Assembly: GCA_963978545.1 (NCBI GenBank)
Contig: OZ021732.1
Coordinates: forward strand, 32,518,123-32,582,122
Source: Linyphia triangularis
Taxonomy: Eukaryota > Arthropoda > Arachnida > Araneae > Linyphiidae
Length of the DNA stretch: 64,000 nt
Reading direction: 5' to 3'
Positions 24,834-38,689 of this stretch are shown here, piece after piece (position 1 is the stretch's first letter; the number at the start of each line of letters is the position of its first letter). Both the position numbers and the translations under genes were made by a program. Under the pieces are notes generated by a model. It saw only the letters and a list, made by a program, of their open reading frames with translations, was not told the DNA's origin and did not search any database.

Positions 24834-25050
24834 TATAACTACATGAAATGTATATTTATTATTAGTAAATCATCCATCGACGATATCACCATAGAAAGCT
24901 CGAACGAAATATTTCAAGAGGCATTCTAAACAAACTTCGGCAATGCACGATAGGTTCTCATCAGAGTTCATGCATGGTTGTTAATAGAATAAATATTTTA
25001 TTTCAGGTAAAATGGTCCCAATAGGCTTTTATTCAAAAGTACACACTCAC

Positions 25051-25109
25051 CATATTTTCGAACCACAGTCACGTAATACTGGCGCAATCTACAGGATGAT
25101 GGGTACCGT
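25051..25109 (-). other. Weak candidate exon
   Basis: A GC-richer 59-bp block on the minus strand, preceded by an AG acceptor (after GATAAACAG) and followed by an excellent donor GTGAGT. One frame is open and basic. It is too short to classify and chance is likely; kept because the donor matches the consensus. Confidence 0.15.
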
Positions 25110-25766
25110 CTGTTTATCTTTTATGAAGAGAAGTTTGGAAATTTAATTTAACAATTGAAAGTTTTATCTTGCAGAGAAATCTGTGAAAATTAGTATTGCA
25201 AATGTTTATATTACTGTTTCTAGTGTTAGAACATTTAAAATTTGCAAGAAAAAATATTTTAGTTGACTCGAGTTCTGTTGAAAAGAGCATCATTATCTTT
25301 TATTCGGTAAAGTGAAATAAACTCTTACGTAAGTTTCCTTACGAAGGAAATTATGTCCTTTGCTAGATAAAAGGTTCATTAGTTTGTTTTGATATTTTCT
25401 TGAGAAGTAATTCTTATAATGATAAATAAATTACGTTAATGAGATGACGTAAATATAGCTAGTTTGTGTTGGAATTTTGTTTCTTGTTGAGGCTTACATT
25501 GGAGTAATAGTAAGAATGGATATATTAATTGTTTTTTGGGAAATTGTTGTTAACTGGTACCGATAAATAATGATTTGTAAACTGGGAAGGAAAGAACCAA
25601 AAAAGTTTCAAATATCTATCGCACAATTAACTTGAAACAATCAATGCCTAGCAAATGACATCGTACCCAAAACAATGTCCGGGATATAAGCAACAAATCG
25701 ATTTAGAAGCAATTGAATTAAATCGATAAAAAAGAAACTCGAATCCCTTCCTAACAATACAGACTG

Positions 25767-25883
25767 ATGGTATATCTACTTGCGGTTATCGTGTCAACTT
25801 GGGTCGGTGAAGTCTTCCTCCCCGTCAGGACCTCAGAAACTGTTACTGGTGGTATTCAAGAGGAAACTATTCGGTTCTTCTGA
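25767..25883 (+). other. Short ORF with signal-peptide-like start
   Basis: ATG at 25767 opens 38 codons ending TGA at 25881-25883. The product begins with a hydrophobic stretch (MVYLLAVIVSTWVGEVFLPV) that looks like a signal peptide. The block is about 45-50% GC, well above its surroundings. Possible splice donors (GTGGTA at 25849, GTATTC at 25852) lie before the stop, so it could be a first coding exon. No family is recognised. A 96-codon minus-strand frame overlaps its end and extends right; it was judged spurious. Confidence 0.2.
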
Positions 25884-26471
25884 CTTGGCATTTTCTTTTC
25901 CAAAACTTCAACAATAAAAAAATTGAACTTCTGGAAGGTAAGGCTGATCTATAAGCGCTTTTAACTGAGTGAGCACTCATGTGAAAGCAGCACGGTTTTC
26001 TTTTCTCAACTTGAAGTTTCTTTCCATTGTATAGACAGATATTTAGTAAAATCCCTCTAACACAAATTTTTGTCATATATAACAATTTATGTTGTGTTCG
26101 AAGAATGATTCTCATACATTCCAGATTTTCAGCACAAATTCCGTGAAAATTATTCAAGATGGCTGTAACCTAACACGTCTAATAATGAATAAATGCAAAA
26201 AAGACACTTTAAAAATATAATTTAATTCCAAAGAACTCGGGAGAAAAAAAGGATTGCGGATAATTTATACTTACAATCTGTTACCACAAACAGAAATCTT
26301 TCAGAATAGTTCACAATATGAAATCAGCCACTTGAAACAACTATGAACATAAATATAATAAAATATAATTACTAACAATACCAGCACAATATTTTACAAA
26401 CGTTTCGTTGTTTTGTATCAGTAATATTTTTTGTATGTTACAAATATAAGTCAAATGCACTGCTAGTACCG

Positions 26472-28645
<2,174 letters not shown>

Positions 28646-28647
28646 TA

Positions 28648-29713
28648 CCCTAAACCGGGGTAACACTTTAGAACACTTATTCATGTTTTATATGACTCCT
28701 CTCAACATATATTAATCTGGATTACTGAGACTATGACGGTATATAAAGTTAATCTTCATTCAGAATATGGACATGATTTTACTCTACGACTCTTATAAAA
28801 ATCTTTTAACTTTGTCCAATCTGACGTTCAGAATTGTTGTAACTTTGGGACACTGTTTTTACTTAGAAATAGTAGGCAATATCTTTTATCCCCAATATTA
28901 CACAGAGGATAATATAGAGTTAAGGAGCAGTTTTTAAATCATTTATCAAAAGGTTTGATTTCAAATGAGTTTGAAAATTTATGGGTGGCCAACTTGATTA
29001 AGCTTGTTTATTTTTTGGACGTTTCATCCTTCAAATAGAATATTTCTTCGGGGTTTGTTGGCCATTTCCAGATTAGGGCAGACTTCTTGAGAGATGAGTA
29101 CTTCTTCGTCATTTTTATCTCAATATCACCCTATTATCTTAGAAAACGTAGCCAACCACCGTAAGGTCACAATCTTCACTATGAAGGCGTTGATGAAGAG
29201 GGCTGTTCTTCCAAATGTCTTAAAGTTTCGTTCTTTTTAGAGCCTTGAAGCAAAAACATAGCACTCGCATCATCGTTGCTGATACGTCCCAACATGATGC
29301 CATTATCTCCCCCCCCCCCCCGCATTAGGCCTAATTAGGTATCCCAATATTACACAATTGAGTGTTGCGCATTTGCAACGTTCCGTTTATTGAATTAAAT
29401 AACAGATTTAAATGTAAAAAAGCACTCGAAATATATGCCAAATAATGTACTAAATATACATGCTCGTCGGTATGGAAATGTTTGCAGTTTTTCGAAGGTG
29501 AATGAGAGAATTAACATGATCGAAGAACTTCACAAGTAATGAAAAAACAAGATGGATCAGTACAACTTCAGCTTCAAATATTTGCAGTGAGGTAACAGAA
29601 CATACCAGAGTATGCAGTAGAAGTTATTCAGTGCCAATTCATAAAGCATGATATTGGTGGGAAATTAAAAAGTAAAAAATTATGCGATGTTACAAAGTTA
29701 CCCCGGTTTACAG
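28648..29713. mobile_element. TA-flanked TIR element, decayed (Tc1/mariner-like)
   Basis: The left end CCCTAAACCGGGGTAAC and the right end, read inverted, CTGTAAACCGGGGTAAC form matching termini. TA lies on each side (28646-28647 and 29714-29715). At 1066 bp, the size and TA target fit the Tc1/mariner-pogo group. The interior is GC-richer than its surroundings. Minus-strand fragments such as KKYSSLKKSALIWKWP look protein-like but are broken and not assignable. A 13-nt C run lies at 29309-29321. Confidence 0.6.
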
Positions 29714-29715
29714 TA

Positions 29716-30990
29716 TAGCAAAAGATAAATCTAAAGTATTATTTTACAAATATGAATTTCTCAAAAGTTTAAGTATCAAAACTTATATTTATCTAGATTA
29801 CTGAGCATTCAATAACGAACTACTTATTAAAGATTTTATAAGGAACAATATCTACAAAGTAAGTACTTATTAATTTGAAATGACTTTCCTTACTTTTTGT
29901 AGCTATTTCACACTCTAAGGAATTAACTATTTCAAACTCTAAATGAATGTCCGCAAAAGTGAAAAAAATTCGCTTATTATTTTAGTGTAAAGAATACTTT
30001 TTTAAAACATCAATGTCAAACATTATCTTGTTAAGAATTTAAGAATTGAGAATTTAATAATAATATTTAATGCAGCTTAAAGGCTATAAAATAAAAACTA
30101 CAATTTAACTAATTGTTATCTTGAAGTGACTTATTTTACATTTTAAACTATTTCAGAGCCCTAATTTTTCGAACAAACTCAAACAGTTACTTTGTGTTTT
30201 TACTTTAAAAAGAGTGAAATCAAGCAAATGACTTCTTTTTGTGCAAGTAAACAATTTAAATGCATTCTGTGATCTGAGGATATTTTTTGGGGATCGAAGT
30301 ACGTGATCTGTTTGCAGCAATCCCCAATTACCCCTATATAATACTATATAACACTAGAGCTTGGTTGTGGTATGCTTAAGTTTAATCCTATTAAAAATGT
30401 TAGTCAATTATTTAAATTCACACATTATTTTGAAAGTAATGCGAAGATTTTAGTATTAGTGGTAAGTTTTCTATTAGTTTTTAGTGTCGTGTTTATATAT
30501 TAATGGATTGAAATATATACAGAAAAGCTTTGTGTAAAATATATTTCTTTAGTTTAATATCGATATTGTTTCTAATTTAGTTTATTTTATAAAAACTTAA
30601 TTTTTTGCTGCATATTTTTTTTCTATATTACTTACTAAATTTGAAGATGTATTATCAATCATTTTTTTTTATCTTAAAGGGGATTAATTCAAAGCCAATA
30701 GGAGAAACTAGGCACTTATTGAATTTCAGTATATGTTTTGCTGATTAATATTATTCAAAACATTATACAAAACCTTCAGCGCCTTCAAACCTGTTTCTAT
30801 AAAAATGTTTCAATAAAAGTTATAAACTTTGAAATGTATTCACAAAATATTTATCAATTTACTAAAAAAAAAAAGAACAAAATCATCTAAATGCAAACTA
30901 AGATAAATATTAATTTTTTATATTTATGACTAGTACAAATACAATTTTACTTGAAGCGGTTTTTTTTCTTTTTTTTCCCCCTGCTTTTAG
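29716..30990. other. AT-rich spacer without recognisable genes
   Basis: No supported ORF or repeat until the polypyrimidine tract at about 30960-30987, which precedes a candidate exon. Confidence 0.45.
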
Positions 30991-31159
30991 TTTAATTATA
31001 AGTATTATTCTGTCGACCATTGGTGTCATAAAAAGTTCACCAAACGGATTTCCTTATTCCTTCAAAACGATCAGTTCGGGTTGTTGCTCGGTCAGCCACG
31101 CAGCCGAGGCATTCGCATGGAATTCCTCAAAGCTGGTCCGAGCTGTGCCGATCCTCCAA
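30991..31159 (+). other. Candidate coding exon (plus-strand gene, exon P1)
   Basis: A long pyrimidine tract ending CCCCCTGCTTTTAG (to 30990) makes a strong 3' splice site. From 30991 one frame stays open for 56 codons and one base, up to a possible donor at 31160 (AAGTAGAT). The peptide contains HWCHKKFTKRISLFL and LLLGQPRSRGIRMEFLKAGP, a balanced basic/hydrophobic mix unlike AT-rich noise. The 31040-31160 part is near 50% GC. It ends in phase 1, compatible with the block at 38569. The family is not recognised. The minus strand is also partly open, so strand assignment is not secure. Confidence 0.3.
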
Positions 31160-31561
31160 GTAGATCATGTAGTCTAAAAAAAAAATTTCACTAGAAAAGT
31201 TTCCCAACGATCGACAGGATAATTCGTAAGTGCTTATTTTTTATTTTTTAAACCTCTTATTTTGTATTTAGTTTTAATAAATATATTATGAATTTCTTTT
31301 TTGACAATGCATTTGGTGTTATACTAGAATTTAAAGGAAACATATATTTTTATTTTCCTAAAATAAAAATGTCATTTTTACTTTACAGTGGGTAACCATA
31401 ATAGCACTGTACGTTAAATCCGATGTTATTTTCAATCTCCTCTCGTTAGTGTGCCGTTGCTGTGGATAGAGAGTCAATAACTCATACTAGTAGCTTTTGC
31501 GTATGGTGTTAAAATTACAGTGTTACGGGACAGTATGACCCTTGTGAAGCACTTGCGTTAA

Positions 31562-31825
31562 CCTTCTGAGGGTCACGGGCGTATATATCCGTCATTTGAT
31601 CCCCAGTTTTTCCAGCAATACACAACCTTTTTAAATTTATAAATAAAATACAAAATAAAATATTTTTTAATCTTTTTATTAGGATGATAGTTTAAAACCT
31701 ACTTAAAACAAAATAAATAAAAAATAATTTTAAAAAATTATATATTTGGATCAGAAATAAAATTTAAAAATTATTGCAGGGAAAACAACTGAATAATTTC
31801 GCCCATTCCCTTGACGCTCAGAGGG
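31562..31825 (-). mobile_element. piggyBac-type MITE, copy 2 (inverted relative to copy 1)
   Basis: The reverse complement of the element at 1631-1895, with only a few visible differences over 264 bp. TTAA lies at 31558-31561 and 31828-31831. As in copy 1, two extra T residues separate the right-hand plus-strand end from its TTAA. Confidence 0.75.
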
Positions 31826-31831
31826 TTTTAA

Positions 31832-32346
31832 AGAAACTGCAAAATAATAAACCTTTAAATTTTCAATTAAAAAATATGTAAAAAAGCATAATGAAAGTAT
31901 TGTATTAGAATAAAAACTTCGGATTGCCATTGTTTGGAGATAATCTCAACGCTTTGGATTGTCATAAGCCTAAAAAATGGTTTTGGGAAAATGATCCATG
32001 TGTATGTGTATGTATGTGTTTTTGTATTAAACGTAACTTCAAAACGGGACGCGTGAGAGTTTTCCAATATGGTACAAAATACAAAAATAGACTATCCATG
32101 AGACTTAATAATCAGCATTTTGGTGCAAAGGGTACATTTCATTAAAAAAATTAGCATTTGTCAACTATTTTAAAATCATTTTAGTTTCATAGAATATATT
32201 GTCACAGTTTGTAATGCCATTTCATAAGTTCTAAAAAGAGTAAAACGTTTTAAAAAGTTAATCCTTCAACAATGACAATCTTTAACATTGTTGAATAGAT
32301 TTTTTTGTAATATACTAATATATCTGATTAATCCAAAGATTATTCT
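31832..32346. other. AT-rich spacer without recognisable genes
   Basis: Overlapping frames at 31867-32145 on both strands contain GTAT repeats and have no recognised homology. They are judged spurious. Confidence 0.4.
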
Positions 32347-32570
32347 GCATACTTTTTTGTCAAAGAGTTTAACTATCGAGAAACACCTACCCCACCTTAA
32401 ATATGAAAGCAATGGTCCAAAAGTGTGAAAAATATCTGAACATTGGATTACTATAAATAGCTTTTAGGAAAGTATTTGAGTTTATTGAAATATAATATAT
32501 TAAAGGAGACAAAATTTGAATGTATTCAATATTCGAGCTCATCATAAATAGCTAATTTAAAAAAAAAAAG
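32347..32570 (+). repeat. Dispersed repeat pair, copy 1 (with about 38183-38400)
   Basis: Shares a run of collinear motifs with 38183-38400: GTCAAAGAGTTTAA, a CCACC-containing segment, CCAAAAGTG, AAAATATAATATATTAAA and CATCATAAAT. The copies are old and diverged; type unknown. Confidence 0.55.
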
Positions 32571-33615
32571 CCTTCAAGATCTAAATTATTTCTAATACTA
32601 AAATATAAAATCCACAATTCCAGACTTTGAGTTTAACAAGAGTTATTAAGAAAACCGTCCTTTTCATATATAAAATAAATAACTTAAAAACAATTTTACT
32701 AAACAAATTTAAATTTTCTTATCCAATAAATAAAACTGTTAGAATACATTAACAAAAATAAAAAATTATACGCACAATAATCGTAAGTAATATTGTTAAA
32801 AAATATACTTTTTTATCTGAACAATTAAACTTTTACAAAGGCCAATGTCTTCTTATTAATTATCTTTTGGCTTTTCGGGGTAATTTTACTCAGCCGAAAC
32901 TAGATAATGACAACTATTTTTTAGTACAAACAATCTCCAAGATCTCTGACGTTTAAATGTGTACAATAATTATGACTCAACTTGCTAAATTGGAAAGTTT
33001 TCCTATTATTTAAAATAAATTTATAAAAAGACAAAAAGTAAAAATAGACAATATATTTTAAATCAGGGCCAGTGTGAAAATGTAATTGAAGGTTGTGCGA
33101 TGTTTCCTTATTAATAAAATCATCATTCTTTCTAATGGCGTATTCTGGAAAAAATAACAGAACATAATCTTTTATACGAAAGAATGTTTTAGCTACTAAA
33201 ATTCAAATATAAAGTATATACTTTCTTAAGTAAATCATGCTGACATTGAATCAAGGCCATTATTAAAAGTATTGAACAATTTGTACTTCAAATCAACTTA
33301 AATCATTTAAACAACTAATCTCACCTATGTCAACTATTGAAAGAATTTAGTTTTACTCATTTTATTTAAAATAACTGTTCCAGCAACAACATGAAGATCT
33401 TTTTGAGAAAATTATAAGATTTAGTCCCAATACAAATTTTATAAAATAGGCACTTATGAATGACACTTATTCCACAAAGTTGTAGCAATCACTCTTTAAC
33501 ATGGATACTCTGTACTATTGATCCCTTTCAGTGATTTTTTAATTTTAGTAAAGATATTTCTGTCATCAAATAAAATATATTTTCAAGTGATTATAGCTTC
33601 CATTCTATAACCTAC

Positions 33616-33864
33616 CGTCTCCAGTAAATTCATAAAAATTATATCGTAATTCTATATTTTGACATAGCACATTATCTTGTAGAGCGATTGAGCTTGTAGC
33701 CAACAAAGTATTGATGTCTTCACCAAGTCCAAATCTTTCCTTTATTCCGAAGTTCTTTGACTTGTTTTGGGTATCTATCAAATTTGGGAAACAATTCATT
33801 ACTATCTGAATAATATCGATCGAGGCGATGACTAATGTTTTATAATTATTATACCATATATGAC
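33616..33864 (-). other. Candidate coding exon (minus-strand block M2)
   Basis: On the minus strand, TTTACATTTCTTCCTTTCAG is a textbook 3' splice site (exon starts at 33864) and GACG-GTAGGT a good 5' splice site (exon ends at 33616). The 249 bp between are open in the frame with two leading bases, 82 codons. They encode a mixed hydrophobic/polar peptide with IIQIVMNCFPNLIDTQNK and GLGEDINTLLATSSIALQD. The protein is unrecognised. An adjacent open block (33920-34140) lies upstream on the same strand, but the most obvious join does not preserve frame, so decay or a different exon structure is possible. Confidence 0.3.
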
Positions 33865-33919
33865 CTGAAAGGAAGAAATGTAAACCATTAGTCAAATTTC
33901 TCATGATCTAACACATTCC

Positions 33920-34140
33920 AGAAATGTTACACCTTTTTACTTTCCGTTTTGGTAGATCCTCAAAGTTGAGTTCTGGAAGTATAAAATCCGAATCACATGA
34001 GGTTAGCAGTACATTATTTTCCTCAATGACTTTTCGAAATTTATATTTTTTCCAAGAACTGATGTTTATGCGTTGGTTCGCAACACAAGTTTTATAATCA
34101 CCATTAAATGTAACTGAATAACCCGAAATATATGCACTTA
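33920..34140 (-). other. Open coding-like block upstream of M2
   Basis: The minus strand is open for about 73 codons from just after TGA near 34140 to TAG near 33930. It contains VANQRINISSWKKYKFRKV and DSDFILPELNFEDLPKRKVK. A possible donor GTGTAA lies 68 bp before the M2 acceptor, but joining there would hit a stop. Not recognised. It could be another exon or part of a decayed transposon gene shared with M2. Confidence 0.2.
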
Positions 34141-34689
34141 GTCACTGAAATGAAACTCCAATTTTATAACGTAAATAACTTAGCATTTATTAATAGACGA
34201 TCATACAACTGTTTCAATAAACGTCCGCAATATATGAGTAAAACTTCTTTGTATTACGACTGCAAATATTTTGACGAAATTTTTTTTAAAAGCTTTTCGT
34301 TTCAAGTACTTTTTGAAATTTTCGTTTTTATCGTGATATTAAAAACTAGCGTTTTAGTTATATTCGTTATCGAGATATTTTTAATGGTATGTTACTACAC
34401 AAAAAGAATTCGTTACAAAGTAATTTTCTTTTGGATTTCAGAATTTAATGATTCTTATTTATTGAAGCCTTGGGCAACTTTATGATACGATGATATATTA
34501 ATAATGTTTAAAAGAATAACACTTTTTCATAGTATTTCTTGGAAATTAGTTAGAGTAAGAGTACATAAAAATAATATTCAAAGGTGCTATCGTTTTAAAT
34601 ACACATATAAAAATTATAACATCAATTCTTAATACTATAAAATAGGATGTCTCAAACTCTTCGATTTAGATCAATTTTTTAATCAAAAG

Positions 34690-34920
34690 CCTGTCTCTTT
34701 AAAAATTTCATTTTAGGATTCCAAATTTGAAATGGAGGAAAAAACATTTTAAAATTGGCAACTTTTAAATATCCCTCACTGGCTTTAAAATTTCCTTTTT
34801 TTTAAATTTTCGTCAAAAATCTAAATTTATTTGTTTATGACAGTTTTTTGAAACCTGACTACACAAAAGTTTAATTTTAGGACTCTGAATATGAAGTAAA
34901 AAACAACTTTCCTAATTAAA
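34690..34920 (-). repeat. Inverted relative of the degenerate array at 36630-37310
   Basis: Read on the minus strand, it contains AAATTTTAAAGCCAGTGAGG followed by GATATTTAAAAGTTGCC. This matches units of the array at 36.6-37.3 kb, which have ATTTTAAAGATTGGGGGGTA and TATTTAAAAGTTACTT. Confidence 0.4.
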
Positions 34921-34947
34921 GAAAAATTTTAAATAATAATAATATAT

Positions 34948-35068
<121 letters not shown>

Positions 35069-35479
35069 TTTTTTCAGCAAGAAATTACATTGTGTTGTTA
35101 AAAACAATTTGACGAATCAGAAAAAGCCTCACACCTCAAAATTTGTATTTAAAATCCCTGATAATGAAATACAACAAAAGTTTCGATTTTGAGAAGTTTT
35201 TTTAATACATTACACTTGATTACAAGTTTCAAATAACAGGTTTTATGTTTACTTTGAAAGGTAATCTAATTTAGTAATGAATTTGTTTCCTTCCCTTTCA
35301 TGATTCAATTTTATCTCTCATAGATCTAACTCTTCTATCCTTCCCACACACTAATGCTTCTCAAACTTAATGCTTCTGTTCCCTTTTACACTACCCTTTC
35401 AACCATCTGTGTGAAATATTAAAATATTTTAGTATAAAGTTCCAAATCAGATTCTTCACCTTTTACAAGTCCTTCTAAA

Positions 35480-35788
35480 TTATCGTCCGAAAACCATGTG
35501 CACGATGATTAGAGGCTCTGTAACAGATAAGTTACTCCAGACAACAATGTCAATGTAATTCTTTGAAATTCCAGGGGGAGGGGTAAGTTGGGTCTCATTT
35601 TCCTTGCTTATTGCTTTTCTTGCACGAATGATACTCTTTAATGATAATGTTTTGATGTGCTTAAGGTCCTCATTCATCATGCCGAGTAGTATGTTTTCTG
35701 TAATACCAAAATATCTGTTGTTCTGGATGACCGGGTCAGCTATAATTATCAAGTCTTCCTGTAGGTACCTTGAAGAATTCATTAACAT
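35480..35788 (-). pseudogene. Fragment resembling an uncharacterised arthropod repeat-gene family
   Basis: A 102-codon minus-strand frame contains RYLQEDL, IADPVIQNNRYFGITENILL, KSIIRARK and SNLSVTEPLIIV. This order (DPVIQ-N-x-F/Y-F-x-x-x-EN-ILL-M, R-ARK, a spacer, then WS-x-x-x-VTEP-L) resembles a widespread unnamed arthropod protein family that I recall, usually multi-copy and probably transposon-related. Only this portion is readable. The frame ends at 35480, and the upstream minus-strand sequence (35950-36500) holds other open pieces not clearly part of it. No catalytic motif is visible. The function is unknown. Confidence 0.4.
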
Positions 35789-35949
35789 ACAATCTCAATA
35801 TTATTTTAGCAGTGGTTAGTCATCAGGAATGAGATATATTTCTGATATCTTTCATCTAAACTCGATGTACATTGTGAATAGATTACTGCCTGACAAATAT
35901 AGTTCAGATATAATAAATCGGTACTCTCAAAGCCTTTTTATCAATTTAC

Positions 35950-36085
35950 CTGAATGTTAATCGATTGTGATATTTTATCAAATTTAATGACTTCCATAGT
36001 TTTACATGTGATTAACATCCTTCCAAAATGTTCCGAAAAGTCATAATGACCTGTTGTGATATCATTAAGGTACTGTAAAAGTCGT
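35950..36085 (-). other. Candidate coding exon (minus-strand block M1)
   Basis: An acceptor AACTTTATTTCAG and a donor CAG-GTAAAT bracket 136 bp on the minus strand, open as one base plus 45 codons. The peptide includes LLQYLNDITTGHYDFSEHFG and KTMEVIKFDKISQS. Another minus-strand segment at about 36180-36290 (containing EINIDNLVEIEYGE) also reads well but has no clear boundaries. The family is unrecognised. Confidence 0.3.
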
Positions 36086-36629
36086 CTGAAATAAAGTTCG
36101 TTTACAGAGAGTTGGCATACGACCCAGTGTATAGACATATTTCTATTGCATATCTCATTTTATTCCTGTGTAAACTATAGTTTCACCGTATTCAATTTCT
36201 ACCAGGTTGTCTATGTTAATTTCTTTTGCTAGATAACCGATAATACTTGAAGTAACGTACGCCTAATGTCTCATAACAGGTGTCCCGTGGTTGATATATG
36301 TTGACATCGGTTCTGACTACATTATATAAACTTAACTTACAGTTTCTTTCTGCACCATTTCTCTCCTATTTCTCGATAGTCGAAATTAAATCCTTTTGGC
36401 CATCAAAATAAAAGATTTTTTATTGAATTGTGTGATCTTCTTCTGCATGAAGGCTGGTGTGCTCTCCATAATGTCACAAACAAAGGGTTTCTGTTTTTCT
36501 CGCACATTTATTGATGATATGTAAAATAGAAGCATACTATTTATTATTCATATCTAATAGATATTTGCTGGTAGTAAGGGTGTATAATGTAAATGGCCAA
36601 ACTTTGGGTTGACATTTTTAAAAACTGGA

Positions 36630-37310
36630 AATTTCGAAGTGAGTGTGGAATATAAAAATTTGTCTAAATGGGATGTCTTTATTTCAAGTTTAAAGTCATA
36701 AAAGGACGTTTTCAGATTCCAAAAATTGTCGTGAAGAAAAAAATCTTGTTTCTTGACAAAAATTATAAAAAAAAAAAAAAAAAAAATGACATTATGAAGC
36801 GTGAAATATTTAAAAATTTTTACTCAAGGAAAAAACTTTTGAGGGTTCACGCACTTCCAGATTAAAAATTTTTTTTTAATAATACATTATAATTTCTTTA
36901 TGATAATTATTTTAAAAAATATAATTTAAATGGAGCTTGGGATATTTAAAAAGTGCATAGTTAAAAGAATTAATTCTATATTCAGGGTCAATTTTTGAGA
37001 TGAAAGGCATTTTCAGGTTAACAAAAGTGTCATGATCAACGAAAACGAGTTTGTTGATAACTTTTTTTTTCAAATTTAAATTTTGAAGTGACCGTGGAAT
37101 ATTAAAAATTACCTAATTTAAAAAATCTGGTCTCTTGCAGATTTTTTTTTAAATTGAAATTTTAAAGATTGGGGGGTATATTTAAAAGTTACTTAAAGAA
37201 AAAAAATATTTCCATCTTCAGGATTGTGCAAGAAAACGTTTGAAGAGTTAAACGTTTTTAGATTCAAAAGCTGGACGAAATTGAAGAATTCAAGATAGAT
37301 AAATTTATAC
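36630..37310 (+). repeat. Degenerate tandem array of AT-rich units
   Basis: At least four diverged units are seen. Each opens with a motif such as TTCGAAGTGAGTGTGGAATA, TTTGAAGTGACCGTGGAATA or AAATGGAGCTTGGGATATTT, then AAAAATT/AAAAGT. A TTTTCAGATTC/TTTTCAGGTTA box and a GTC(G/A)TGA(A/T) motif follow further in. Spacing varies, so it is old and rearranged. An inverted relative is at 34690-34920. Confidence 0.45.
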
Positions 37311-38182
37311 AAATTATGGAGGTTAAAATGCTTCCAAGTTAGAAAAAAAATTCGAAGTTTTTAGAGTTTCTACTTATATAAAAATTCAAATAGTCAAATT
37401 TTATTGTTTTTAAATAAAAAAACTAATATGAAAAGAAACAATGATTTTTAATAGTATATAGCTTGACTATTAATTGAGAAACATAAATATATTTATATAA
37501 AAAGCAAACTAACTACTCCGTAAGATAAAAAAAGTATCAGAAAAAAAAGAGCATAACTTTATAAGAACTTATGCTTCATTCCACGTTACCTTAGCCAATC
37601 TATTTATTTTAAAATACCATAAATATAGAGAATCTATAAAAATTTGCTTTGAATTAAAAAAAAAAAAATGAAATCAAAAATAGTCGTCCCATTTCAAGTT
37701 GGATCAAAAAATAGATTCACACACGTAAGTAGATAAAGTAAATTAAACATATAAATTGTAATAAGAGTCATATACTTTTAAAACTCAAAGCTCTACGTTT
37801 TCATTTTCGCTCTCTTTAGGTCGAAGGTCAAAAGCGAAACACTTATTAAATCCCTTCAATATCTCGTTTGAAGTGACAGAAGGTAATTCTCAATATAAAG
37901 TGTTTAATAATGCATGAACGAGTTTGACGTTTGCAATAAAATTTGATGCACAATTATTCTAAAATTACTCATATAAAATAGTTAAAATGAGTTATTACAA
38001 TCGCGTGAAATTTTTTTTAAAAAATTAAATTTTTTCTATATATGAGAAAATTCATAACATTTTACAAGTTTTTACATTTTTCTAAAAACTACATATATTT
38101 TTTTAATTGTATTGTATTTAGTGCAAAATGAAAGATACAGCAGAGATGATTTGAAAAATTTATAACTAGTGTGATTTTTCTG

Positions 38183-38400
38183 TACTTTATTGTCAAAGAG
38201 TTTAAGTATCGGGTAATATCTGCTCCACCATAAATCGGAAAGTAATATACCAAAAGTGCGAAATATATCTAGAAATTAGAAAACTATGAATAGTTTTCAA
38301 GAAAGTATTTGTGTATATCAAAATATAATATATTAAAAGAGAAAAAAAAAAGTGTGAGGGTATTTGATATTCTTGGTCATCATAAATTACTAACTAAAAA
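38183..38400 (+). repeat. Dispersed repeat pair, copy 2 (with 32347-32570)
   Basis: The partner of the 32.3-kb copy, in the same orientation. The 71-codon frame starting at 38309 begins inside it and is doubtful. Confidence 0.55.
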
Positions 38401-38568
38401 AATAATAACAAGCTACGATTTCTTGCTCCAACGTCCGTCTAATGTTATACTATGGAATTTCTTTTCAAGTGGCTGGGTTCTTGTCGCTGTTAGTTTACCT
38501 GAAGAGCAAATAAATAATAAATAAATATACCAGTCTAATTGAAAACTAGAATATTGTTTGCTTTGCAG

Positions 38569-38686
38569 ATTATCTTGTGCAAAAGATATACGTGGTTCCT
38601 AAATTGCCCCGGAAGATTATTATTTCAAGTTTACCTACCGAAAGACCTTTCAAAAGCGATGACGAGAAAATGGGTTCGCTTAAAAA
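38569..38686 (+). other. Candidate coding exon (plus-strand gene, exon P2)
   Basis: A strong acceptor ATTGTTTGCTTTGCAG ends at 38568, and a plausible donor GTTAGT begins at 38687. The 118 bp between are open as two bases plus 38 codons plus two bases. They encode a basic/hydrophobic peptide with YLVQKIYVVPKLPRKIIISS and ERPFKSDDEKMGSLKK. Its phase fits exon P1 at 30991-31159 (1+2). The family is not recognised. The codons are more balanced than in the surrounding AT-rich DNA. Confidence 0.32.
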
Positions 38687-38689
38687 GTT

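Noticed and set aside
33616..33864. Assignment to the katanin p80 C-terminal domain
   Set aside because: A loose match of aromatic and hydrophobic spacing (Y-x-x-Y ... IIQIVMNCFP) was noticed, but there is no conserved motif to support it.
34132..34485. 117-codon plus-strand frame with a hydrophobic stretch
   Set aside because: Phe/Ile/Lys-rich from AT-rich DNA, and its start overlaps the better minus-strand block. The hydrophobic segment is expected from composition.
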